From Pseudomonadota bacterium (lineage in GTDB: Bacteria; Myxococcota_A; UBA796; CAJQPC01), in NCBI GenBank assembly GCA_024228935.1, contig JAAESX010000203.1, positions 1 to 45,718 on the forward strand: a DNA stretch of 45,718 bases, given 5' to 3'. Below the pieces are notes generated by a model. That model was not told where the DNA came from and did no database searches. It saw nothing but the letters and a program-made list of their open reading frames with translations. Of the stretch, positions 31,424 through 39,694 are shown piece after piece. The stretch's first letter is position 1. Each line of letters opens with the position of its first letter. The position numbers were made by a program, and so were the translations under genes.

Positions 31424-33955
31424 GTGTCGACCCAGGACCCCGCCGACACCTTCGCGCGCGAACACGGGCTCCAGGACTCCGTGGCCGCGGCGCTCAGCCA
31501 GCTCCTGAAGGAGCTCGCGGTCGACGAGCCGAAGAAGACCCCGGCGCCGGTGCCGGACCCCGCGGCGCGGGATCGGTACGAGGTGCTCGGGGACATCGGC
31601 AAGGGGGGCATGGGCGAGGTGCGTCGGGTCCACGACCCCGACCTCAAGCGCACGATGGCGATGAAGGTCATCCGCCAGGAGATGCTCTCGAACGCCGAGG
31701 CGGTGGCGCGCTTCGTCGAGGAGGCCCAGGCCACCGCGCAGCTCGATCACCCTGGAATCGTTCCGGTTCACGAGCTGGGAAAGCTCTCGGATGGCCGGCT
31801 CTACTTCACGATGAAGGAGGTCCACGGCGACACGTTCGGCACGGTCATCAAGGCGCTGCATGTCGTCTCCGACGCCGACGCCTGGGGCTCGATCGAGGGG
31901 TGGACGTTCCGGCGCGCGGTCGACGCGTTCCACGCCGCGTGCGAGGCGGTGGCCTACGCCCACAGCCGAGGTGTGGTCCACCGGGACATCAAGCCCGCCA
32001 ACATCATGGTCGGCAGCTTCGGCGAGGTGCAGGTCATGGACTGGGGCCTGGCCAAGGTCGGCACGGGGCGCCCGGATCCGTTCTCGGAGTTGGGGCCGGT
32101 AGCGACCGATCGGTCGGCCGACCGGGAGCAGGCCACCATGGTCGGCACCGTCGCGGGGACCCCCTGGTACATGGCGCCTGAGCAGGCCCGGGGGCAGGTC
32201 CATCGCCTGGGACCGCCGGCCGACGTCTACGCGCTTGGCGCCGTGCTGTACACGCTCTTGTGTGGCCGCCCGCCGTACGAGGGCAAGGACGGGACCGAGG
32301 TCCTGCAGAAGGTGACGACGAGCTTCTACACGCCCCTGTCGAGCCGGACGACGCCCCCGCTGCCCGAAGGCCTCGTCGAGATCTGCGAGCGCGCGATGCG
32401 TCGCAACGACCAGGAGCGGTACCCGAGCGCCAAGGAGCTTGCGGACGCGCTGGCCGCGTGGCTCGACGGCGACCGGAAGAAGGCCCAGGCCCGCACGGTC
32501 GTCGAGCACGCCCAGGGTCTCGGCCCCCGGGTGGCCGCCTGGCGCGAGGAGGCCAAGGCGCTCCGCGAGCAGGCGCAGGGACTCCTGGACGAGGTCGAGG
32601 GCTGGCGACCGGCCGAGGACAAGCGCCGCGCCTGGGCGCTCGAGGACGAGGCCGAGGCGCTGGAGCGCCGAGCCGAGCAGGAGAAGCTCGAGGTCACGCA
32701 GACCCTTCATGCGGCGCTCACCATCGCGCCCGACCTGGCCAGCGCCCACGCGCTCCTGGCCGAGCGGTACCGAGAGGAGCACACCCGAGCCGAGGAGGCG
32801 CGTGACCGTCGGGGCATGGCGCGGGCCGAGGCCTCGCTGCGCGCGCACACGGATGCGCTACCGACCGGTCACGCCGAACGGGCCGCGCATGTGGCCTACC
32901 TGCAGGGAGACGGCCAGCTCACCCTGGCGTCCGACCCGCCGGTCGCCGAGGTCCGCCTGTTCGAGTACCGGCTCCAGGAGCGTCGGCTGGTGCCCGTCCT
33001 GGTGTCCGAGACGCTGGAGACGCCGCTCGTGGACCACGCGCTGCCGATGGGCAGCTATGTGGCGGAGATCGTTCGCGGAGATCGGCCTGTCGTCCAGTAT
33101 CCGCTGGCCCTCGCGCGCCTCCAGGAGCTGGACGCCGGTCGCGTCACCCTGCCCGAGGAGCTCGGACAGGACGACTGCTACGTCCCCGCCGGTTGGTTCG
33201 TCAGCGGCGGCGACGACGAGGCGCTGGACCCGCTCCCGCGTCGTCGTCTTTGGTGCGCCGGCTTCGTCATGCGGCGACACCCGGTCATCAACCGCGAGTA
33301 CATCGCGTTCCTCGATGCCGTCGCCGAGCAGAAGGGGATCGACGCGGCGCTCGCGTTGGCTCCGCGCGAGATCGGCAAGGACGGTGAAGCCGGCACGCTC
33401 ATCTATGGACAAGACGCCGGGCGGTTCCGCCTCGTCCCGGACCGCGACGGGGACATCTGGGACCTGGACTGGCCCGTGTTCAACATCGACGTCGCCGGAG
33501 CCCGCGCGTACTGCGCCTGGCGGGCCGACGAGGACGGGCTGGCCTGGCGTCTCCCGGTCGAGCTCGAGTGGGAGAAGGCCTCGCGAGGGGCGGACGGCCG
33601 CTTCTTCCCGTGGGGCGACCAGCTCGACCCCAGCTGGTGCTGCATGCGCGAGTCGCATGTGGACCGGCCGCTTCCCGCCACCATCCACGCGTTCGAAGGC
33701 GACGTGTCGCCCTACGGGGTGCGCGGGATGGGCGGCAACGTCCGGGATCTCTGCGCCGACGCCTTCAAGAAGGAGGGCCTGGTCGATGGCGACCGCGTCG
33801 TCCTGACCGAAGCCGGCGTGGGGGACCGACTCGTCGCTCGCGGTGGCCGCTGGAGCGGTCACGCCCGCAGCGCGCGCGTCTGCTCCCGGAGCGGCGTCGC
33901 GCCGACTGCCCGCCTGTCCAACCTCGGCTTTCGCATGGCCCGGAGTCTCGATTGA
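31424..33955 (+). CDS. Ser/Thr protein kinase fused to a formylglycine-generating-enzyme-like domain
   Basis: An 843-residue protein from GTG 31424, with GGAGGA three bases upstream. Residues about 51-345 are a PknB-like kinase: the Gly loop GDIGKGGMGEV (57-67), Lys81 in MAMKVI, VVHRDIKPANIM (about 186) and DWGLAK in place of DFG, then APEQARG. Residues about 350-450 are a charged coiled coil. From about 585 to the end is a SUMF1/FGE-sulfatase-fold domain (YVPAGWFVSGGDD; RLPVELEWEKASRGADGRFFPWGDQ; RGGRWSGHARSARV). The cysteine pair used by true FGE near RGG is missing, so a binding role is more likely than sulfatase activation. No transmembrane segment is evident. Its stop overlaps the next start. 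Confidence 0.92.
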   Translation: MSTQDPADTFAREHGLQDSVAAALSQLLKELAVDEPKKTPAPVPDPAARDRYEVLGDIGKGGMGEVRRVHDPDLKRTMAMKVIRQEMLSNAEAVARFVEEAQATAQLDHPGIVPVHELGKLSDGRLYFTMKEVHGDTFGTVIKALHVVSDADAWGSIEGWTFRRAVDAFHAACEAVAYAHSRGVVHRDIKPANIMVGSFGEVQVMDWGLAKVGTGRPDPFSELGPVATDRSADREQATMVGTVAGTPWYMAPEQARGQVHRLGPPADVYALGAVLYTLLCGRPPYEGKDGTEVLQKVTTSFYTPLSSRTTPPLPEGLVEICERAMRRNDQERYPSAKELADALAAWLDGDRKKAQARTVVEHAQGLGPRVAAWREEAKALREQAQGLLDEVEGWRPAEDKRRAWALEDEAEALERRAEQEKLEVTQTLHAALTIAPDLASAHALLAERYREEHTRAEEARDRRGMARAEASLRAHTDALPTGHAERAAHVAYLQGDGQLTLASDPPVAEVRLFEYRLQERRLVPVLVSETLETPLVDHALPMGSYVAEIVRGDRPVVQYPLALARLQELDAGRVTLPEELGQDDCYVPAGWFVSGGDDEALDPLPRRRLWCAGFVMRRHPVINREYIAFLDAVAEQKGIDAALALAPREIGKDGEAGTLIYGQDAGRFRLVPDRDGDIWDLDWPVFNIDVAGARAYCAWRADEDGLAWRLPVELEWEKASRGADGRFFPWGDQLDPSWCCMRESHVDRPLPATIHAFEGDVSPYGVRGMGGNVRDLCADAFKKEGLVDGDRVVLTEAGVGDRLVARGGRWSGHARSARVCSRSGVAPTARLSNLGFRMARSLD

Positions 33956-35637
33956 TCTGGCTTTTCCTCTCCTGCTCGGCGTCTGAACCCGTCCCCCTCA
34001 CGGTGGGCGACACCATGGTCATGGCGTTGCAGTCCGACTTCGGCAGCCTGAACCCGGTCACCGCGCAGGCGGCTGTGGACCACGACCTGATCGACACTCT
34101 CAACCGGCACCTGGTCCGGTTCGGCTTCGACTGCGGGCTGACGTTCGAGCCCGACCTCGTGTCCGAGTGGACCTTCTCCGAGGACAGCACCGCGCTGCAC
34201 ATGAAGCTCCGCCCGGACGCGATGTGGTCGGACGGCACCCCCGTGACCTCGCGCGACGTCGCGTTCACGTACGAGCTGGTCGCCGACGACCAGGTGGCGA
34301 GCCCTCGGCGCGCGACGATCGAGAACATGGACCCCGACATGCGCGTCGAGGTCGTCTCGGACACCGAGTTCACCTTCCACTTCACGCATGCGTACGACCG
34401 GACGACGATGCTGGCCCACGCCTCGCTCGTTCGCCTGGTGCCCGAGCACGCGCTGAAGTCCGCGGACCGGGCGACGCTGCGTGGGCACGCCTTCAGCCGC
34501 GAGCCGGTCCTCAACGGCCCGTGGGACATCGTGACCTGGGAGCCCAACCAGCGCGTCGTCATCGAGCCCCGAGAGGCGTGGTGGGGTGCCGAGGAGGACA
34601 CGCCCAAGCTTGCGCGCGTCATCTTCAAGGTCCTGCCCGAGTACGCCACGCGGCTGATGGAGCTCGAGAACGGCTCGGTCGACCTGGCGGCCTCGCTCGA
34701 GGTCGCCGATGCGGACCGTCTGGCGGTCGAGCACCCGGAGATCCGGCTCGAGCGCCGCGGCTGGCGCAGCACCGACTACCTGGCCTGGAATGGACTCGAC
34801 GCGGCCAGCTACGGCGAGACGCTCGAGCGCATGGGGCCGGCGGACATGGACTGGGCCGAGGTCACCCCGCACCCCATCTTCTCGGACGCCGACACGCGGC
34901 GGGCGCTGTCGATGGCCATCGACGTCGACAAGCTCATCGCCGATCTGTTGACGTCCCAGGCCACGGGCGAGGTCTACGGAAAGCGCGCGGTCAGCACGGT
35001 CTCCCCCGAGATCTGCGCGTACCACAACGAGGACCTCGTCCCGACCCCGAACGACACCACCGCCGCGAAGGCGCTCCTGGCCGAGCGGGGCTGGGTCGAC
35101 ACCGACGGCGACGGCATCCTCGACCGGGACGGCCAGCCGTTCTCGTTCACGCTCCTGACCAACTCCGGCAACCCGCGCCGCGCCAAGGCCGCCATCATCA
35201 TCCAGGCGAACCTGGCCGACGTCGGCGTCGAGATGAACATCGAGAAGCTCGAGTCCAACACCTTCTTCTCGCGCCTGCGGAAGAAGGACTTCGAGGCGGC
35301 GTTGTCGGGCTGGAGCGCCTCGACCTTCGTCGACATGTCGAACCTCTGGCACTCGGGCCACAGCTCGGGCCAGAACTACCCGAACTACGACAACCCGCAG
35401 GTCGACGCGCTGATCGAGGAGGCGCTGCGGACGCCCGATCCGGAGAAGGCCCAGGCGCTGTGGAAGCAGGTCCAGGCGCAGGTCCACGCCGACCAGCCCT
35501 ACACGTTCCTCTACTGGCGGGACGATATCGTGGGCGTGTCCGACCGGTTCGAGTCCGCGGATGTCGACTTCCTGTATCCGTACAACCACCTGGAGCGCTG
35601 GGACGTGCCCCCGGACAAGGTGCGCTACCGCCGATGA
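33952..35637 (+). CDS. Extracellular solute-binding lipoprotein, peptide/nickel type (SBP family 5)
   Basis: About 561 residues from a TTG at 33952, which overlaps the kinase stop (TTGA) and gives a compact lipoprotein signal (LIWLFLSC, Cys8 in the lipobox). The mature part is an SBP_bac_5 domain: DLVSEWTFSEDSTALHMKLRPDAMWSDGTPVTSRDVAFTYELV, LNGPWDIVTWEPNQRVVIEP, and a C-terminal LLAERGWVDTDGDGILDRDGQPFSFTLLTNSGNPRR block. Such proteins deliver oligopeptides or other ligands to an ABC permease. No permease or ATPase gene is nearby, so it may serve a distant transporter or act as a sensor partner of the upstream kinase (inference). The stop overlaps the oxidase start. Confidence 0.92.
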   Translation: MIWLFLSCSASEPVPLTVGDTMVMALQSDFGSLNPVTAQAAVDHDLIDTLNRHLVRFGFDCGLTFEPDLVSEWTFSEDSTALHMKLRPDAMWSDGTPVTSRDVAFTYELVADDQVASPRRATIENMDPDMRVEVVSDTEFTFHFTHAYDRTTMLAHASLVRLVPEHALKSADRATLRGHAFSREPVLNGPWDIVTWEPNQRVVIEPREAWWGAEEDTPKLARVIFKVLPEYATRLMELENGSVDLAASLEVADADRLAVEHPEIRLERRGWRSTDYLAWNGLDAASYGETLERMGPADMDWAEVTPHPIFSDADTRRALSMAIDVDKLIADLLTSQATGEVYGKRAVSTVSPEICAYHNEDLVPTPNDTTAAKALLAERGWVDTDGDGILDRDGQPFSFTLLTNSGNPRRAKAAIIIQANLADVGVEMNIEKLESNTFFSRLRKKDFEAALSGWSASTFVDMSNLWHSGHSSGQNYPNYDNPQVDALIEEALRTPDPEKAQALWKQVQAQVHADQPYTFLYWRDDIVGVSDRFESADVDFLYPYNHLERWDVPPDKVRYRR

Positions 35638-37886
35638 CCTGGTCCGACGCCGACCTCGGGCTCCTGCCGGCGCTGCCCATGCTCTATGTGGCGTGGGCGG
35701 ACGGAGAGCTCACGGATCGCGAGCTCGACCTGTTGCGTTCCTCGTGCAATCTCGAGGGCTTGGACGCCTGGCTGGATCCCCAGCAAAGGCCGTCGGCCAC
35801 CCGGCTGAGGCTGCTGTTGTCGCGCATTCGGGCGGCGGCACGCGACCTGGATCTGGACCAGCGCCACGACCTGGTCGACCTGGGGCTGGCCATCGCGCGC
35901 GTCGAAGGCGCGGACTGGGACCCCAAGGCCGTCGAGTCGCTGCGTGCGCTCCAGGACGCGCTGGGCTTCCACGGCGCCGAGGCGGTCGCCGAGTTCCTTC
36001 CGGCGGGGACCGAGGTCCCGTCGCCCGAGTCGGCCTCTGTGGTCGAGACGAGCACGCTCGCCCAGGCTCTCGACGAGCCTCGTCCGTGGGTGCGCCACGA
36101 GACGCGCGCGCTGCTCGAGGAGCCCGACTTCCAGCACGTCGGCGAGATCGGCACCGACGCCTACCGCACCAAGGTCTTCCAGTGGCTCCGCGTGCTGGCG
36201 AGCCGCGGCCTGGGTGGGCTGGCCTTCCCGACGTCCGAGCGGCATGACACCGGGGCCTTCCTCGCCGCGTTCGAGACGCTGGCGTTCTTCGACCTGTCCC
36301 TCGTCGTGAAGTTCGGGGTGCAGTTCGGTCTGTTCGGAGGCGCCATCCGCTTCCTGGGGACCGCCGAGCAGCAGCGTCGCTGGCTGCCCCAGGTCGCCTC
36401 GCTCGACGTGCCGGGCTGCTTCGCAATGACGGAGCTGGGCCACGGGAGCAACGTCCGCGAGCTCGAGACGCGCGCGGTGTACGACCCCGGACGCGACCAG
36501 TTCATCGTGACCACGCCGCGCGTCTCCGCGCAGAAGGACTGGATCGGCAACGCCGCGGTCCACGGTCGGCTGGCGGTGGTCTTCGCCCAGCTCGAGGTCG
36601 GCGGCCAGGACCACGGCGTGCATGCGCTCGTCGTCCCGATCCGAGGTCCCCGAGGCGGCGCCCGACGCGGCGTCCGCGTCGTCGACTGCGGCCTCAAGAT
36701 GGGGCTGAACGGCGTGGACAACGGCCGGCTGTCGTTCCACCAGGTGCGCGTGCCGCGGGACCACCTGCTGGGCCGATTCGCATGGATCGATGACGAAGGC
36801 CAGTACCAGAGCCCCATCGCCAGCCCGACCCGACGGTTCTTCTCGATGCTCGGGACCCTCGTCGGAGGGCGCATCGCCGTCGCCGGTGCCTCGCTGTCGG
36901 TCGCCAAGGTCGCGCTCGCCGTGAGCCTGGGGTACGCCGGGCGCCGCCGTCAGTTCGGGCCTGGGCCGGGCGAAGAGGTCCGACTCATCGAGTACCCCTC
37001 GCACCAGGCCCGGTTGTTCCCCGCGCTCGTCGAGACCCTGGTGCTCCACCTGGCCGTCCATGCCCTGCAGCGGGACTACGCCGATGCGGTGGACCGGGGA
37101 GGGGAGCTGCGCGGCCTGGAGAGCGGCGCCGCAGCGCTGAAGGTCCGCTCGAGCCGGCATGGGGTCGCCACAGCCCGAGCGGGTCGCGAGGCCTGCGGCG
37201 GTCGGGGCTACGCCGCGGTGAACCGCTTCGCCGCATTGTGTGCGGACGCCGAGGTCTTCCAGACGTTCGAGGGCGACAACACGGTGCTCGTCCAGCTCGT
37301 CGCCAAGGACGTGCTCACCCGGTTCCGCGGCCAGTTCTCCGATGGGCGACTCCTGGGCCTGGCCCGTCACCTGGAGACGCTCGGTTCGCTGCTCCTGCGC
37401 GAGAAGAACCCCATCGTGCGCCGGCTGAGGAGTGAGGCGCACCTCGTCACGCGGGACCTCCACCGGGATCTGCTCCATGGACGCGAGCTCGAGCTCACCC
37501 AGCAGGTCGCTGGCTCGATCGCCTCGGACATGGCGCTCGGCGCCTCGCCGTTCGAGGCCTTCCGGGACAACCAGCTCGGCGTCCTGGCGTTGGGCGAGGC
37601 CCACATCGACCGGCTGGTCTTCGAGCAGGTGGAGCGGGAGCTCGAGCGGGTCGATGCGCCGGATGCCCGTCACGTGCTGGACCGCGCGCTGACGACGTGG
37701 GCGCTCGGGCGGCTGGTCGCGGACCGCGCCTGGTTCCTGGAGCACGGCTACCTGTCGACCGACAAGTCCAAGGCCCTGGTCCTCGAGCACAGCAGCCTGC
37801 TGACCGAGCTCGCACCGGACGTCGAGATCGTGGTCGAGGCGTTCGGGATCCCGGCGCAGGCGCTCGGCGCCCCGATCGCCGGATGA
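35634..37886 (+). CDS. Acyl-CoA oxidase/dehydrogenase with N-terminal TerB-like domain
   Basis: A 750-residue protein. Residues 1 to about 115 resemble a TerB helical domain (LLPALPMLYVAWADGELTDRELDLLRSSC). The rest is a flavin-dependent acyl-CoA oxidase: CFAMTELGHGSNVRELETRAVYD (flavin and substrate binding), QKDWIGNAAVHG, and the FQTFEGDNTVLVQL block, whose Glu at about 546 is the expected catalytic base. The long C-terminal helical region is typical of peroxisomal-type acyl-CoA oxidases, which transfer electrons to oxygen and make H2O2, instead of the shorter dehydrogenases. The TerB fusion is unusual; its role is unknown. ATG 35634 overlaps the upstream stop, and its stop overlaps the next start (ATGA at both ends). 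Confidence 0.9.
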   Translation: MTWSDADLGLLPALPMLYVAWADGELTDRELDLLRSSCNLEGLDAWLDPQQRPSATRLRLLLSRIRAAARDLDLDQRHDLVDLGLAIARVEGADWDPKAVESLRALQDALGFHGAEAVAEFLPAGTEVPSPESASVVETSTLAQALDEPRPWVRHETRALLEEPDFQHVGEIGTDAYRTKVFQWLRVLASRGLGGLAFPTSERHDTGAFLAAFETLAFFDLSLVVKFGVQFGLFGGAIRFLGTAEQQRRWLPQVASLDVPGCFAMTELGHGSNVRELETRAVYDPGRDQFIVTTPRVSAQKDWIGNAAVHGRLAVVFAQLEVGGQDHGVHALVVPIRGPRGGARRGVRVVDCGLKMGLNGVDNGRLSFHQVRVPRDHLLGRFAWIDDEGQYQSPIASPTRRFFSMLGTLVGGRIAVAGASLSVAKVALAVSLGYAGRRRQFGPGPGEEVRLIEYPSHQARLFPALVETLVLHLAVHALQRDYADAVDRGGELRGLESGAAALKVRSSRHGVATARAGREACGGRGYAAVNRFAALCADAEVFQTFEGDNTVLVQLVAKDVLTRFRGQFSDGRLLGLARHLETLGSLLLREKNPIVRRLRSEAHLVTRDLHRDLLHGRELELTQQVAGSIASDMALGASPFEAFRDNQLGVLALGEAHIDRLVFEQVERELERVDAPDARHVLDRALTTWALGRLVADRAWFLEHGYLSTDKSKALVLEHSSLLTELAPDVEIVVEAFGIPAQALGAPIAG

Positions 37887-38863
37887 AGCCCTTCGTCGGC
37901 GAGACCCCGGACTGCGCGCTCTGCGGCGGGTCCGACTTCGAGACGCGGCTCCTGGGGGTCCGCGATCTGGTCTGGCAGAAGCCGGGCCACTTCCGCATCC
38001 AGGAGTGCTCGGCCTGCGGGCTCCTGATGACGCGCCCGCGGCCGAACCCCGAGGAGCTCGCCGGCTACTACGAGGGCGCCTACTCCGGCGGCACCGGCCA
38101 GGGTGACGCCAAGAAGGACGGCGCGACCTCGGGCCTGACGCGTCGCCTGGGTCGCTATCGGATGGACGTCATCGGCAAGGTCCGCCCCCTCCACGAGGAC
38201 GACCGGGTCCTGGACGTCGGGTGCAGCTACGGCGGCTTCCTCAAGGTCGTACGGGACGAGGCCGGCTGCTCCACCTCGGGCATCGACTACGACGCGGGCT
38301 CGATCGAGGGGGCCATCGAGCCCGAGCTGTGCGACTACCGCTCGGGCACGCTCGTCGACGCGACCTACGACTAGACGTTCACGGTCATCACGTTCATCGA
38401 GTGCCTGGAGCACGACCCCACGCCGCTCCAGACACTGACTCGCGCTCATGAACTGCTCGCCCCGGGGGGCCTCGTCGCTGTCGAGGTGCCCAACTGGGAC
38501 GGCGGCTGGCGGTCGGTCTTTGGTCGGTTCTGGCTGCCGCTCCTCATCCCGCAGCATCTCGTTCACTTCCGCATCCCCACGCTCTCGCGCATGGTCCAGG
38601 ATGCGGGGTTCGAGGTCGTCCACAGCCAGACCATGTTCTTCCCGCTCGAGGGGGTCGCATCGCTGTGGCTCTGGTGTGTGGAGATGCTCGCGATCCCGCC
38701 GATGGGCACGCCGCCGACGTGGAGGACCCCGTTCCACCTGCTGGTCTTCGCCGGGATCGTGGCGCTCTGGTTCGTGGTCGAGCTCCCGTCCCAGCTCGTC
38801 CTGCAGTGGTTCGGACGGACCGGACACATCACGGTCGTGGGGCGGAAGGCCGAACAATCGTAG
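37883..38863 (+). pseudogene. SAM-dependent methyltransferase interrupted by an in-frame TAG
   Basis: The frame from ATG 37883 encodes an N-terminal zinc-binding module (CALC and CSAC pairs), then methyltransferase motif I (VLDVGCSYGGFL). It meets TAG at 38372-38374, codon 164. Homology resumes at once in the same frame with TFTVITFIECLEH (motif IV), ELLAPGGLVAVEVPNWDGG (post-motif) and a C-terminal hydrophobic segment (HLLVFAGIVALWFVVEL), ending at TAG 38861-38863. One base change would restore a 326-residue protein. It is either a recent nonsense mutation, a sequencing error, or (less likely) readthrough, since TAG ends other genes here normally. It is coupled to the oxidase gene by ATGA. 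Confidence 0.85.
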
Positions 38864-38866
38864 ACT
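38861..38866 (+). promoter_or_regulatory. Putative -10 hexamer TAGACT for the polA operon
   Basis: TAGACT begins in the stop codon of the methyltransferase frame and lies 18 nt before ATG 38885. GGAGGA at 38874-38879 is kept in the predicted leader. Confidence 0.45.
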
Positions 38867-38884
38867 CCGGACCGGAGGAAACTC

Positions 38885-39694
38885 ATGCCGTTGATCCTTG
38901 ATCTCCCACCGCTCGAGCAGCCGGTCTTGATGGAGTCGTACGCCGCCGAGAAGTCGGGGAGCTCGAAGAAGTCCAGCTCGAGCAAGAAGAAGAACAGTGG
39001 GCCCCACTGGGAGCGTGACCCCTACGTGCGTGCGGCCGGTGGCGGTCAGGTGTTCGGGACCAACGGGAACAACTCGACGGCCGTCGTCGTCGGCGGTGAG
39101 GCCGGGTTCCAGTACGAGTACATCCAGAAGAAGTGGCCGCGCTGGGGCGGCACGACCCGCGTTGGAGGCTCGTACGTGGTCTCCGGGGACAACGCGTCGG
39201 GCATGGACCTGCGCGTCGGCACGTTCTTCGGGCCGCGCGGCAAGACGGTGGGCGCGACCATCGGGCCGGACATCTTCTACAACACGTGGTCGTACGGGCA
39301 GAACACGCTGCCCGAGGCGTTCGGTCTCGACGTCCCGCTCACGGTGACCGCGAACCTGAACAACTTCACGGCGTTCGTCGGCGGCATCGGGACGTGGACG
39401 AACAACGAGAAGCGCGCCCGGGACTGGGACGTGCCGATGCACGAGGCGGCCGGGTTCGTCGGCCTCGGTGGCACGCTCGAGGGCGTCGACGTCATCGGTC
39501 GGTACGAGTACCGGATGACGGCCGCGGGCGAGCAGCAGACCATCCTCCTGACCGCCACGATCGACGGTGGGACGATCTGGGATCTCCTGGACCAGGCGGA
39601 CGAGAGCCAGGGAGGCAGCGGTAGCGGCACCAGTGGCGGGAAGAAGGATGACGACGACAGCGACTCCGGGACCGCCGGAGGCAAGAAGGACTAG
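38885..39694 (+). CDS. Beta-rich protein of unknown function with charged low-complexity ends
   Basis: A 269-residue protein with a strong Shine-Dalgarno (GGAGGA, 38874-38879). No signal peptide is visible at the start (MPLILDLPPLEQPVLMESYAAE). Residues about 24-38 are a Ser/Lys tract (SGSSKKSSSSKKKNSG). Residues about 48-235 alternate polar and hydrophobic residues with many Gly and Tyr/Phe/Trp, as in an outer-membrane-type beta-barrel or beta-sandwich (QVFGTNGNNSTAVVVGGEAG; RVGTFFGPRGKTVGATIGP). The C-terminus carries two near-repeats, SGTSGGKKD and SGTAGGKKD, around an acidic DDDDSDS. It abuts polA directly (TAG then ATG). No known family was recognised; a barrel without a signal peptide would be odd. 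Confidence 0.7.
   Translation: MPLILDLPPLEQPVLMESYAAEKSGSSKKSSSSKKKNSGPHWERDPYVRAAGGGQVFGTNGNNSTAVVVGGEAGFQYEYIQKKWPRWGGTTRVGGSYVVSGDNASGMDLRVGTFFGPRGKTVGATIGPDIFYNTWSYGQNTLPEAFGLDVPLTVTANLNNFTAFVGGIGTWTNNEKRARDWDVPMHEAAGFVGLGGTLEGVDVIGRYEYRMTAAGEQQTILLTATIDGGTIWDLLDQADESQGGSGSGTSGGKKDDDDSDSGTAGGKKD

Noticed and set aside
33180..33955. The FGE-like domain as an activator of the nearby sulfatase-family proteins
   Set aside because: The cysteine pair required for FGE chemistry is absent, and the sulfatase-family proteins here lack the CxPSR substrate motif.
38372..38374. TAG read as pyrrolysine
   Set aside because: TAG is an ordinary terminator for several neighbouring genes and no pyl genes are in the window; mutation or a base-call error is simpler.
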